Assembly: GCF_029338575.1 (NCBI RefSeq)
Contig: NZ_CP119992.1
Location: 1,612,001 to 1,676,000 of the forward strand
Source: Halomarina halobia
GTDB taxonomy: Archaea; Halobacteriota; Halobacteria; Halobacteriales; Haloarculaceae
Direction: 5' to 3'
Length of the DNA: 64,000 nucleotides
Below are positions 1 through 7,469 of this stretch, piece after piece. A model generated the notes under the pieces. The model had not been told where the DNA came from and ran no database searches. It saw only the letters and a list, made by a program, of their open reading frames with translations. Positions within the stretch are counted from its first letter, which is position 1. Every line of letters begins with the position of its first letter. Position numbers and translations under genes: made by a program.

Positions 1-393
1 CGCCCCGCCGTACTCCTCGACGACGCGCTCGGCGACCGCGAGGAGCACCTCCGACTTCTGGTTGTACAGGCCCGCGGAGGAGATCGTCTCGGCGAGTTCG
101 TTCCGATCGGCGTCGGCGAGCGACGCGGCCAGATCGCCCCGCGACTCGCCGCCGTACTTCGCCATCAGGTCGTCGTGGGCCGGCTGGCTGGCCTTGTCGC
201 TCGTGTTCTGGCTGAGGATCGTCCGGACGAGGCACTCGAAGGCGTCCTGTCCGCCGTAGGTCTTCTGCCAGTACAGCGCGCCGAGGCGGTCGACGACGGC
301 CTCCGCGCGGGAGGTACCGTCCCCCGGCCGGAACTCGGAGAACCGACCGCCGCCCGCCGAACCGCCGCTTATGTTCTCAGCGGGTTCGTCCAT
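1..393 (-). CDS. nth: Endonuclease III, N-terminal part (runs off left edge)
   Basis: The N-terminal 131 residues are visible, read from the ATG at 393 to the window edge. Endonuclease III is a HhH-GPD DNA glycosylase/AP lyase that removes oxidised pyrimidines in base excision repair. The diagnostic stretch is FECLVRTILSQNTSD (about residues 51-65), which matches the helix where the family reads T-I-L-S-Q-x-T-x-D. A short acidic leader of about 25 residues precedes the fold, as is usual in haloarchaeal versions. The helix-hairpin-helix with the catalytic Lys, the catalytic Asp and any Fe-S cysteines lie outside the window, so activity cannot be judged. The family call is confident from the visible half. 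Confidence 0.9.
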   Translation of the reverse strand, partial: MDEPAENISGGSAGGGRFSEFRPGDGTSRAEAVVDRLGALYWQKTYGGQDAFECLVRTILSQNTSDKASQPAHDDLMAKYGGESRGDLAASLADADRNELAETISSAGLYNQKSEVLLAVAERVVEEYGGA

Positions 394-507
394 GCGCGGG
401 GTAGGTCAGGCGACGTGATAGGTCCGGCGGTGGGCGGCGACTGCCGCTGCGGCCAGCCACGCCCCGCCCCGACGTGCCTCGACCCTACCCGATCTGCCGC
501 GCACCGG

Positions 508-954
508 TTACGTCACCCTGAGCGTCACCGTCAGTTCCGCGCCGTCGGCGAGCGCGGCCACGAGGTCGCGGTCGAGGTCGGCGGCGGCCGCGTCGGCGGC
601 CACCATCACCGTCCGGTCGTCCACGTAGTCGCTCGTCCTGAAGACCATGCTCCGGTCGTCGGCGAAAGTGAGGTCCGGGTGGCCTCGTCCCGTCACCGTC
701 TGCTCGCGCCCGCCCGCGGCGAGCGTGGCCGCGACCGTCGCGTCCGCGGCGCGGCAGGCCTCGACGAACGCCGGGTCGAGGTCGCTCGGGACGCGGTCGG
801 CCTCGACGCCGACGATGCAGTCCCCGGCGGGCGTCAGCCAGTCGTCGCTGGTCACCTCGAACGTACTCTCGTGCTCGGCCAGGACGTGTTCGTGGCCGCG
901 CGCGCGGACGCGTACGACCCGCTCCGGTCCGTCGCCCCTCTCCGTGTCGTCCAT
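508..954 (-). CDS. DUF371 family protein
   Basis: A 148-residue protein with no signal peptide or membrane segment. The core contains RGHEHVLAEHESTFEVTSDD followed by LTPAGDCIVGVEAD (residues about 18-52), the pattern I associate with the archaeal DUF371 family. A mid-section then has TGRGHPDLTF and RTSDYVDDRTVMVAAD, before a short beta-rich tail ending in TVTLRVT. Members are small cytosolic proteins of unknown biochemical function found widely in archaea. The ATG at 954 gives the family's usual length. The gene is followed, 114 bp downstream, by nth on the same strand, and nothing in the context suggests a role. Family assignment is fairly sure; function unknown. Confidence 0.78.
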   Translation of the reverse strand: MDDTERGDGPERVVRVRARGHEHVLAEHESTFEVTSDDWLTPAGDCIVGVEADRVPSDLDPAFVEACRAADATVAATLAAGGREQTVTGRGHPDLTFADDRSMVFRTSDYVDDRTVMVAADAAAADLDRDLVAALADGAELTVTLRVT

Positions 955-1000
955 GGTGAGCGCTCGACGCGGCGTACACTTGAGCGGGTCGTTCCGTACA

Positions 1001-1031
1001 CGAACGGTCGGTTCAATCCTTCGACCGTTCG
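1001..1031. repeat. 10-bp perfect dyad between DUF371 and the coiled-coil gene
   Basis: CGAACGGTCG (1001-1010) and CGACCGTTCG (1022-1031) are perfect inverted repeats separated by 11 bp. The dyad lies 47 bp upstream of the DUF371 start and ends 8 bp before a TATA-like element on the plus strand (1040-1046), where an archaeal repressor or activator could sit. It could equally be an RNA hairpin. Confidence 0.5.
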
Positions 1032-1039
1032 ACGATTCA

Positions 1040-1046
1040 TTTATAT
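1040..1046 (+). promoter_or_regulatory. TATA box for a leaderless start at 1071
   Basis: TTTATAT begins 31 bp before the ATG at 1071, the spacing expected if transcription starts at or next to that ATG. It is the best TATA match in the 339-bp gap. The dyad at 1001-1031 lies immediately upstream. Confidence 0.4.
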
Positions 1047-1070
1047 CGGGTGCGCGCCCCGTGCGAACCC

Positions 1071-1133
1071 ATGACAGCCCCGGAGAGCCGCGTTCGCGGA
1101 CGTTTCGTCGTTCGTGAATTGGAAAAGGCTTAA
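1071..1133 (+). CDS. Possible 20-residue leaderless ORF
   Basis: A short frame from ATG 1071 to TAA 1133 encodes a basic 20-mer beginning MTAPESRVRG and ending RELEKA. Its ATG sits where a transcript from the TATA box at 1040-1046 would start, which is why it is listed. Third codon positions are mixed, so codon use does not prove coding. The stop overlaps a second TATA-like element (1129-1136). It may be a small protein, a leader peptide or chance. Confidence 0.22.
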   Translation: MTAPESRVRGRFVVRELEKA

Positions 1134-1136
1134 GTA
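1129..1136 (+). promoter_or_regulatory. BRE/TATA element upstream of the coiled-coil gene
   Basis: GAAAAGG (1122-1128, BRE-like) followed by CTTAAGTA (1129-1136) resembles a standard haloarchaeal promoter. The predicted transcription start near 1160 would leave a leader of about 130 nt before the ATG at 1294, unusually long for this group. I see no Shine-Dalgarno motif before that ATG. Confidence 0.4.
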
Positions 1137-1293
1137 GGATGTACCGATAACATCAGGTACCAGAACGCCTCCGGCGTTACGGGTGCATCGAACGGCGACC
1201 AGAATGACAGGAGACCCTGATTATCGATCGGTTGCTATCCCCCCAAGAGAGGCCCCCACCGTCGGAGCCGGTAATGGACAGTAGCGAATAACC

Positions 1294-2184
1294 ATGGCAG
1301 AGACTATCGACGACTCAAAGAACGTAGAACTCACCGAAGAGGACCTCGAAACCAAATCCAAGGGCCAGCTCATAAAGCGCGCGGGTCAGCTCCGAGACCG
1401 ACGTAACGAGCTCAACCAGATGGCCTCGGAGCGCGCGTCCAAGCGCGACGAACTGAACGCGAAGACGCGCGAGAAGGTGGACGAGGCCCAGGAACACCGC
1501 GAGAAGCGCGACGAACTGAACGAGCAGGTTCAGGAGCACAAACAGAAGCGCAACGAGCTGAACGCGAAGGCCAACGAACTCTTCTCGAAGGTCGACGACG
1601 CGAAGTCCGACCTCGATCTCGACGACGGCAAGAGCCTGGAGCAGCTCAAGGAGGAGATCGAGCAGCTCGAGTTCCGCCAGCAGACGGAGGTCCTGAGCGC
1701 AGAGGACGAGCGCGAACTCATCGAGAAGATCGAGCGCAAGCGCGACCAGTACCAGGAGCGAAAGCAGAAGCTCGATGAGACGGACGGCATCGACGGCCTC
1801 AAGGAGGAGGCCCAGGAGGTCCGCGCCGAGGCGTCGAAGCACCACCAGAAGGTGACGGAACTCGCCGACAAGGCCCAGGAGCACCACAACCAGATGATCG
1901 AGGCCTACCGCGAGGCCGACGACATCCGCGACGACGCCGACGCCGCCCACGAGCGCTTCGTCGAGGCCCAGGAGGCCGCCGACCGCCACCACGAGGACTT
2001 CGTCCGCGTCCAGAAGCGCCTGCGCGAACTCGACAAGGCCGAGGAGCGCGAGCGCAAGGACGAGCGCGCCCAGAAGCGCGCCGAGGCCAAGAAGGAGGCC
2101 GAGGAGATCTATCAGAAGTTCAAGGAGGGCGAGACCCTCGACACCGAGGACCTGATGAAGCTCCAGAAGTCCGGGCTGCTCTAA
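1294..2184 (+). CDS. Archaeal coiled-coil protein (COG1340-like)
   Basis: A 296-residue, extremely charged protein predicted to be almost entirely alpha-helical coiled coil. Repeated segments such as KRDELNAKTREKVDEAQEHR and KRNELNAKANELFSKVDDAK show heptad spacing with Leu/Ala at core positions. There is no signal peptide, membrane segment or catalytic motif. This layout matches the uncharacterised archaeal coiled-coil family COG1340, whose members are about 300 residues. The C-terminus (FKEGETLDTEDLMKLQKSGLL) is a short conserved-looking tail after a helix rich in E, K and R. The start is the ATG at 1294, directly after a stop codon in the leader. Role unknown; a structural or scaffolding role is plausible but inferred only from shape. 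Confidence 0.82.
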   Translation: MAETIDDSKNVELTEEDLETKSKGQLIKRAGQLRDRRNELNQMASERASKRDELNAKTREKVDEAQEHREKRDELNEQVQEHKQKRNELNAKANELFSKVDDAKSDLDLDDGKSLEQLKEEIEQLEFRQQTEVLSAEDERELIEKIERKRDQYQERKQKLDETDGIDGLKEEAQEVRAEASKHHQKVTELADKAQEHHNQMIEAYREADDIRDDADAAHERFVEAQEAADRHHEDFVRVQKRLRELDKAEERERKDERAQKRAEAKKEAEEIYQKFKEGETLDTEDLMKLQKSGLL

Positions 2185-2220
2185 CCGCCGCGCTCTTTCG
2201 GGGTCCTCTCACCCTACGTT

Positions 2221-2228
2221 CCTTTTTA
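2221..2228 (+). terminator. Poly-T tract after the coiled-coil gene
   Basis: CCTTTTTA lies 37 bp after the stop at 2184. Archaeal RNA polymerase terminates at T-rich stretches without needing a hairpin, and a five-T run stands out in this GC-rich sequence. Three copies of GAGAACC follow between about 2270 and 2305. Confidence 0.4.
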
Positions 2229-2322
2229 ACGCGAGCCGACGCGAGAGCCGACGGCGAGTCGGCGAACCCGAGAACCCGTCTCCGAGAACCCGTCACTGAG
2301 AACCTGCACCCGGAAGCGACGC

Positions 2323-3597
2323 CTAGGGTCGCTCCTCGGCAAGGCGCAGGATAGCGCCCGTGAGCAGGTCGACGCCGACGGGGAGCGAGTCCTCGTCCAC
2401 GTCGAACGTCGCCGTGTGGTGGCCGCCGGGGTGGTCGGTGCCGACGCAGAGGTAGGCGGCCTTCCCGCCGCGGTCCTGCACGCGCTGCATGAGGAACGTG
2501 GCGTCCTCGCTCCCCCCGAGGTCGTCGTTCCTGACGACGGAGTCGACGCCCGCTACGTCGGCGGCGACGGCCTCGACCACGTCCACGACGGCGTCGTCGC
2601 TCGTGGCGCTCGGCGCCTCGCTGCCGACGTCGACGCGCACCTCGCAACCGTGCATCGCCGCCGCGGATTCGAGGACGGCGTTCGCGCGCTCGGCCATGTA
2701 GTCCTTCAGTTCGGTCGTCGCGCCGCGCACCTCGCCCGCGACGCGGGCGTGCTCGGGGACGATGTTCGTCGCGCTCCCACCTTCGACGATGCCCGCGTTG
2801 ACGCGCGTCGCCCCGTCCTGGTGGCGCGGGATGGCGTAGAGGTTTTGCACCGCGGTCGCGAGCGCCTGGACGGCGTTGCGCCCGTCGCCGGGGTTCGCGC
2901 CCGCGTGGGCGGATTCGCCGGTGAACGTCGCCTCGAAGTGCTGGACCGCGAGGAAGCCGTCGATGCCCGCGACGACCTCGCCCGTGGGGTGGTCGAGGCC
3001 GACGTGGACAGAGAGGAGGTAGTCGCAGTCGTTGAGGTGGCCCGACTCCGCGACGGCCCGACCGCCGCCGATCACCTCCTCTGCGGGCTGGAAGACGACC
3101 TTCAGCGTCCCCTCGAAGTCGCTCTCGGCCACCGCCTCGAGGGTACCGATCCCGTAGGTGACGTGCGCGTCGTGGCCGCAGGCGTGCATCGCGTCGGTCT
3201 CCGCGCGGAAGCCCTCCGCCGTCGGGAGGTGCTCCTCGCTCGCGGACTCCTCCCGCGGGAGGGCGTCGATGTCCACCCGGAGGCCGATCGTGGGGCCCTC
3301 GCCACGCCGGAGGACGGCGAGCGCACCCGTGTAGCCGCCGGCCGTCCGTTCGAGGACGTCCTCGCGGGCACCGCGCTCCCGGGCTAACCGGTACCAGCGC
3401 TCGATCTCGGCGTCGTCGGGGACGCCCGTGCGCTCGCCCTCGGCGAGGACCTCCCGGCCCACGTACAGTTCGTCCACGCCGAGGTCCTCCAGTTCGTCCA
3501 CGATGCGGGAGGTCGTCCAGAACTCCCGCCAGGCGGGTTCGGGGTGGCGGTGCAGGTCGCGGCGCAGTGAAACGAGTCGGTCACGCGTGGCAGACAT
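2323..3597 (-). CDS. M20 family metallohydrolase, AbgA-like (amidohydrolase)
   Basis: A 424-residue zinc-dependent amidohydrolase of peptidase family M20 (subfamily D). Metal-site motifs are all present: RVDIDALP (107-114), MHACGHDAHV (137-146), QPAEE (170-174), H198, and the C-terminal HPGGHHTATF. An N-terminal insertion, GVPDDAEIERWYRLARERGA (about 58-77), is shared with E. coli AbgA, the A subunit of p-aminobenzoyl-glutamate hydrolase, rather than with IAA-amino-acid hydrolases. The likely reaction is hydrolysis of an amide-linked acyl or aminoacyl conjugate in the cytosol; the substrate is unknown. It is divergent from an NhaC-type transporter gene 106 bp away, recalling the abg transporter-hydrolase arrangement. 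No abgB partner is visible. Family certain, substrate inferred. Confidence 0.85.
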   Translation of the reverse strand: MSATRDRLVSLRRDLHRHPEPAWREFWTTSRIVDELEDLGVDELYVGREVLAEGERTGVPDDAEIERWYRLARERGAREDVLERTAGGYTGALAVLRRGEGPTIGLRVDIDALPREESASEEHLPTAEGFRAETDAMHACGHDAHVTYGIGTLEAVAESDFEGTLKVVFQPAEEVIGGGRAVAESGHLNDCDYLLSVHVGLDHPTGEVVAGIDGFLAVQHFEATFTGESAHAGANPGDGRNAVQALATAVQNLYAIPRHQDGATRVNAGIVEGGSATNIVPEHARVAGEVRGATTELKDYMAERANAVLESAAAMHGCEVRVDVGSEAPSATSDDAVVDVVEAVAADVAGVDSVVRNDDLGGSEDATFLMQRVQDRGGKAAYLCVGTDHPGGHHTATFDVDEDSLPVGVDLLTGAILRLAEERP

Positions 3598-3618
3598 ACC
3601 CGCACGTGGGCCGGGAGG

Positions 3619-3626
3619 GGTTAAGT
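3619..3626 (-). promoter_or_regulatory. TATA box of the M20 hydrolase gene
   Basis: Read on the minus strand, ACTTAACC lies about 28 bp before the ATG at 3597, giving a leaderless transcript. The divergent antiporter gene has its own candidate TATA (TTTATC, 3663-3668) about 41 bp before its ATG at 3704. Confidence 0.45.
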
Positions 3627-3703
3627 GCGTGACCCTCCGACGGGTGCGGCCGGTTAGGGGCCTTTATCTACCCGGGGGTCACGATATCCGAGCGTGATAC
3701 AGC

Positions 3704-5272
3704 ATGGCGTCAGACCCGGAAGCAGCTGACATCGACGAGGAACTCCGCGCGGAGGAGGACGCCCGCGAGGGGCACCGTATCGAGTTCTACGGCGGCCCCC
3801 TGATGAGCGCGCTCCCCATCGCGTTCTTCATCGTCTGGGCAGTGTTTCAGAGCGGCCTGCTGGGGATCGGCGACACCACCGGTCTCGTGATCGGTATGCT
3901 CGTCGGACTCATCGTCGGGATGCTCTTCGTCCGCGGGCCGTGGCGAGACTACGCGAACACCATCTTCGAGGGGATGACCCGGCGCGTCGCCGCCACCGCC
4001 ATCGTCGCGTGGCTGTGGGCGGGCATGTTCGCGCAGGTTCTGCAGGACGGCGGGTTCGTCGACGGCCTCGTCTGGGCCGCCGACGCCGCGAGCATCGGCG
4101 CGGCGCTGTTCCCGGCCGTCACGTTCGTGCTGGCGGCGCTGCTCGCCACCGGCATCGGGACCGGGTACGGGACGACGGTCGCCTTCTCCGGGCTCTTCTT
4201 CCCGGCGGGCGTCCTCATCGGCGCGAACCCCGTGCTCCTGTTCGGCGCGATCCTCTCGGGGGCGGTCTTCGGCGACAACCTCGCGCCCGTGAGCGACACC
4301 ACGATCGTCAGCGCCGTGACCCAGGACTCCGACATCGGCGGGGTCGTCGCCTCCCGGTTCAAGTACGCCATCGCGGCGGCCGTGCTCGCGTTCGTCGCGT
4401 ATCTGATCGCGGGGAGCGTCATGACCGGCGTCGAGGTCGGCGGCGGCGGCAACCTCCTCGAACAGAACAGCAACCCCATCGGCCTCGTCCACCTCCTGTC
4501 GATCGGCGTGGTGCTCGCGACCGCCATCGCCGGCCGGCACATCGTCGAGGCGATCTCCTGGGGCATCATCACCGCAGTGGCGCTCAACCTCCTGCTCGGG
4601 CTCTCCTCGATCGCCGACATCCTGGTGTTCAACGCGGCGGAGACCGGGGCCTTCGCTCAGGAACTGGCGTGGCTCCCGGTGGTCGAGATCGTCGCCGCGG
4701 ACAGCGACGCCGTCAACACCGTCGGCGGGAGCCTCTACAGCGGCGCGCTCGGCTTCTTCCCGCTCATCGTGCTCACGCTGCTCATCGTCGCGGGCGCGCA
4801 GATCATGATCCGCGGCGGCGGGTTCCAGGCGATCCAGGACTGGTTGCTCAACAGCGTCGCCACGTCCGTCCGGCGGACCGAGCTCACGATGGTCGTCGGG
4901 ACGGCGATGGTCAACGCGATGATCACGATCAACACGGCCGCCGAGATCGCCATCGCGCCGTACATCGCCCGCCTGGGCGAGCGGTTCAACATCAACGGCT
5001 ACCGGCGGGCGAACATCCTCGACGCGAACACCTCCGCGCTCGGGTACATCTTCCCGTGGGCGGGCGGGGTGCTCGTCGGCTACGTCACCATCAGTCAGCT
5101 TCCGAACCAGTACGAGTGGTTCACCCCGGCGATGGTCGTAAACCCCGTCCAGGTGTGGCCGTTCGTCTTCCACGGCTGGCTGCTCGTCGCCGTCTTCGTC
5201 TTCGCCGCGCTGACCGGCTACGGCCGCGAGTACATCACCGACCGCGAGACCGGGGAGGTGGCGCGGGTATGA
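3704..5272 (+). CDS. NhaC-family Na+/H+ antiporter-like membrane transporter
   Basis: A 522-residue protein with a charged cytosolic leader (about 25 residues, rich in D and E) and 11-12 hydrophobic segments. The stretch AVFGDNLAPVSDTTIVSAVT (about residues 187-206) matches the G-D-N-L-x-P-x-S-D-T-T signature of NhaC-type carriers (COG1757). Such proteins exchange Na+ for H+ or, in some members, Na+ or H+ for organic acids. The divergent AbgA-like hydrolase raises the possibility that this copy imports the hydrolase's substrate; that is inference. The stop overlaps the start of the next small gene (ATGA), so the two are probably translated together. Transporter family clear; transported ion or solute open. 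Confidence 0.85.
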   Translation: MASDPEAADIDEELRAEEDAREGHRIEFYGGPLMSALPIAFFIVWAVFQSGLLGIGDTTGLVIGMLVGLIVGMLFVRGPWRDYANTIFEGMTRRVAATAIVAWLWAGMFAQVLQDGGFVDGLVWAADAASIGAALFPAVTFVLAALLATGIGTGYGTTVAFSGLFFPAGVLIGANPVLLFGAILSGAVFGDNLAPVSDTTIVSAVTQDSDIGGVVASRFKYAIAAAVLAFVAYLIAGSVMTGVEVGGGGNLLEQNSNPIGLVHLLSIGVVLATAIAGRHIVEAISWGIITAVALNLLLGLSSIADILVFNAAETGAFAQELAWLPVVEIVAADSDAVNTVGGSLYSGALGFFPLIVLTLLIVAGAQIMIRGGGFQAIQDWLLNSVATSVRRTELTMVVGTAMVNAMITINTAAEIAIAPYIARLGERFNINGYRRANILDANTSALGYIFPWAGGVLVGYVTISQLPNQYEWFTPAMVVNPVQVWPFVFHGWLLVAVFVFAALTGYGREYITDRETGEVARV

Positions 5273-5529
5273 GCCTCGGATCGTACCTCCGCGGGCTCTT
5301 TCGCACCACGACGCCCGCCTTCGAGGAGGGCCAGGAGTTGACGGTGTTCGTCACCGGCCACCGGGGCGGAACGCCGGTCGCCCGCGTCGGCGACACGGTA
5401 CTGCGCGTCATCGACGCCCCGGAGGGACTGCTCGATTCGCGCGTGCGGATCCGGGTGACCTCCTTCGACGCGAACGACCACACGGGGGAGGCGGAGTACC
5501 TAGAGCGGGTCGGCGAGAGCGTGTTCTAG
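5269..5529 (+). CDS. Small TRAM-like beta-barrel protein
   Basis: An 86-residue protein whose ATG overlaps the antiporter stop by 4 nt. Residues about 20-85 (GQELTVFVTGHRGGTPVARV through AEYLERVG) read as a small beta-barrel of the TRAM/OB type: an alternating hydrophobic pattern, a Gly-rich turn, then VRIRVTSFDANDHTGEA. TRAM domains bind RNA, and short stand-alone TRAM proteins are common in haloarchaea. I recall similar small proteins catalogued as DUF7513 but am not certain of the number. Whether it acts with the transporter or is merely co-transcribed is unknown. Confidence 0.7.
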   Translation: MSLGSYLRGLFRTTTPAFEEGQELTVFVTGHRGGTPVARVGDTVLRVIDAPEGLLDSRVRIRVTSFDANDHTGEAEYLERVGESVF

Positions 5530-5567
5530 CGCCCGGACGCGCTTCGCGTGCTCCGGGGTCGGGACGC

Positions 5568-5891
5568 TCAGCGTCCGACGCCGGTGACCTGCTCGATCTC
5601 GACTTCGACGTGCACGTCGTCCGGGAACTCCCGGTGGGCGGTGCGCCGGGCGACCTCGTCGTGGCCGACGATGCGCATCGTCCGCTTGTAGACGGTGTAG
5701 TCCCACGGCTCGAACGTCTCGCCGTCGTCGAGGCGCTTCGACTGCGGAACGCGGTAGTCGGCCGGCGGCGACGGGTGGGGCCCCTTCAGCTCCGCGCCCT
5801 TGCGCTCCGCGGTGGCCTTGATGTCCCCGACCACGTCCTCGAGGGTGTGGCGGTTCCCGCTCGTGAGGGTGAGGGTCGTGACGAAGGTCAT
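5568..5891 (-). CDS. uS10-like ribosomal protein paralogue
   Basis: A 107-residue protein with the ribosomal protein S10 (uS10) fold. The N-terminal strand-helix MTFVTTLTLTSGNRHTLEDV leads to a loop with PPADYRVPQSKRLDDG, corresponding to the S10 loop that inserts into the small-subunit head, then a second beta-alpha-beta unit ending VHVEVEIEQVTGVGR. The canonical archaeal uS10 gene sits next to the elongation-factor EF1A gene, which is not here, so this is probably the second, divergent copy that haloarchaea carry. It could be an alternative ribosome component or an NusE-like factor. The ATG at 5891 was chosen because the upstream in-frame extension is not conserved-looking and overlaps promoter-like DNA. 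Confidence 0.72.
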   Translation of the reverse strand: MTFVTTLTLTSGNRHTLEDVVGDIKATAERKGAELKGPHPSPPADYRVPQSKRLDDGETFEPWDYTVYKRTMRIVGHDEVARRTAHREFPDDVHVEVEIEQVTGVGR

Positions 5892-6001
5892 ACGCCGATT
5901 CAGGGACGCGACCGGCAAAAGCGCACTCATCCGATCACGGACACCGTCGTACGGCGACGTATGGCGACATTCTCTTATCCTATGATACAGTAGGGAGATG
6001 C

Positions 6002-6430
6002 ATGATAGAGGCCACGAGCGCCGGAGCAATCCTGTTCCGCGATACGCGTGGCCGTCGTGAGTACCTCCTGCTCAAGAGCCGCACGGGGGACTGGGAGTTC
6101 CCCAAGGGCGGCGTGGAGGGGGAAGAAGAGTTGCAGCAGACGGCCATCCGCGAGATCGCGGAGGAGGCCGGTATCGACGACATCCGACTCATCGACGGCT
6201 TCAGAGAGGACTACGACTACATCTTCGAGGCGAACGGGAACACCATCCACAAGACGGTACACCTGTTCATCGCGAAGTCGTTCGAGGCGAGCGCCGAGCT
6301 CTCCTCGGAGCACCGCGACCTGCAGTGGCGGGACTACGAGCAAGCGATCAACACAATCACGCAGGACGGCCCCCGCGACATCCTGCGGGAGGCCCACCGC
6401 TTCCTCGACAACGGCGGCCTGAAGGGCTGA
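6002..6430 (+). CDS. Nudix hydrolase, Ap4A-hydrolase type
   Basis: A 142-residue Nudix protein. The Nudix box runs from GGVEGEEELQQTAIREIAEE (about residues 37-56) on to AGI, containing the R-E-x2-E-E core that binds Mg2+. The N-terminus MIEATSAGAILFRD and the motif WEFPKGGVE are typical of archaeal and eukaryotic diadenosine tetraphosphatases, which split Ap4A to ATP plus AMP. A pyrophosphohydrolase acting on another nucleotide cannot be excluded. A TATA-like CTCTTATCC lies about 30 bp upstream, consistent with a nearly leaderless mRNA. A second ATG at 5998 is out of frame. The next gene follows after 4 bp, so the two are likely an operon. Confidence 0.85.
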   Translation: MIEATSAGAILFRDTRGRREYLLLKSRTGDWEFPKGGVEGEEELQQTAIREIAEEAGIDDIRLIDGFREDYDYIFEANGNTIHKTVHLFIAKSFEASAELSSEHRDLQWRDYEQAINTITQDGPRDILREAHRFLDNGGLKG

Positions 6431-6434
6431 GGGC

Positions 6435-7469
6435 ATGCGGGAACCGGAGTTCACGTTCGAACTCCGCGTCTGCCAGTGGGCCGAGCGCGAGTGGCCGCCG
6501 GACGGATCGCTCGACGACGGGACGGCGGTTCTCGTCGCTCGACAGCTCGGCACGCGGAGCCGCCGCTGGGACACGCTCGTGCTCGAGTGCGACCGCGAGG
6601 CGCTGGCCGCCCGCGCCGTCTTCGGCCCCGACCGGCTGACGGGCGACCTCCTGCACGTCGTCCGCCACGCGCCCCGGGAGTGGTCCTACTACCGCGAGGC
6701 CCTCCCCGAGCCGGGCTATCCGTGGCGCTACGTCCGCGAGACGATCCACGAGGCCGCCGAGCGCGGGATCGTCGACACCCGACGGCGAGGGGGGCGCATC
6801 GAACTCCGACGCAGGTGGCACTACCCCGACTGGTGTCGGCGGATCGTCGCGATCGAGAACAAGCCGGACCTCGACGCGAGCGCGGCGCGCCGCCTCGGCG
6901 ACCAGGTGGAGCGGGACGTGGCGCTCGGACTCGCGGACGAGGTGTGGATCGCGACCCGCGCGACTGGCGCGAACGTCGAACCCGCGCTGCTCGAACGGCT
7001 CCCGGTCGAGACGGGTATCCTCGCGTTCGACGGCGGGGACGCGTCGGTGGCCTGGCACCCCGCGGCGCTCGCCGCCGACGAGCCGGGAACGCGAATCGTA
7101 GAGCGGCCGAACGGGGGCGACCGCGATCGGTCCGCCGCGCGGTTCGAGTACGCCGACCCCGACTGGAAGCGGGCGAAGCGCCGCGAGCTGGCCGAGCGCG
7201 CCTACGAGCGCGGCTGGCGCGCCTACGTCGAGACGATGCGGCCGGACTGTCGGCACTTCGAGTTGCGGCGGGACGGGGGCGACGTGCTCCCGTGGTGCGC
7301 GGCGAAGGGACGGACCCAGACCGCCCGGGAGTGTTCCGGGCGGTGCGCCGACTTCGCGCCGGAACCGCCCGCCTGGCGCACCCGCGGCTGGCCGATCGAG
7401 GGCGGACCGGGCAAGGGGATACGGCGGTTGCTCGACCGCCAGCGCGAGCGCGCGCGGCGGCCCGACTAG
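6435..7469 (+). CDS. DUF5787-like protein with a nuclease-like E-x-K motif
   Basis: A 344-residue soluble protein that I associate with the haloarchaeal family DUF5787. The middle (about residues 125-175) contains CRRIVAIENKPDLDA, then QVERDVALGLADEVWIATRA. A beta-strand carrying E-x-K followed by a helix and a second strand is what PD-(D/E)xK nuclease folds show, so a nucleic-acid role is possible; this is my reading, not an established function. The last 100 residues hold several Cys and His (CRHFELRRDGGDVLPWCAAK, then CSGRCADF), which could form a metal site. It starts 4 bp after the Nudix gene. Its stop meets the convergent DUF5797 gene, overlapping by about 4 bp. Confidence 0.65.
   Translation: MREPEFTFELRVCQWAEREWPPDGSLDDGTAVLVARQLGTRSRRWDTLVLECDREALAARAVFGPDRLTGDLLHVVRHAPREWSYYREALPEPGYPWRYVRETIHEAAERGIVDTRRRGGRIELRRRWHYPDWCRRIVAIENKPDLDASAARRLGDQVERDVALGLADEVWIATRATGANVEPALLERLPVETGILAFDGGDASVAWHPAALAADEPGTRIVERPNGGDRDRSAARFEYADPDWKRAKRRELAERAYERGWRAYVETMRPDCRHFELRRDGGDVLPWCAAKGRTQTARECSGRCADFAPEPPAWRTRGWPIEGGPGKGIRRLLDRQRERARRPD

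Noticed and set aside
1005..1027. GGTTCAATCC resembling a tRNA T arm
   Set aside because: The flanks pair as a 10-bp dyad with an 11-bp spacer, not the 5-bp stem and 7-nt loop of a tRNA, and no other arms exist.
1315..1992. Leu/Val-rich minus-strand frame opposite the coiled-coil gene
   Set aside because: Its hydrophobicity only mirrors the charged codons of the real coiled-coil gene; no promoter, and no membrane-protein family features.
3710..5173. 487-codon open frame antisense to the NhaC-type carrier
   Set aside because: Long antisense frames are expected in DNA with G/C third positions; the translation is Arg/Asp/Glu/Pro-biased without domain motifs, while the plus strand encodes a clear transporter.
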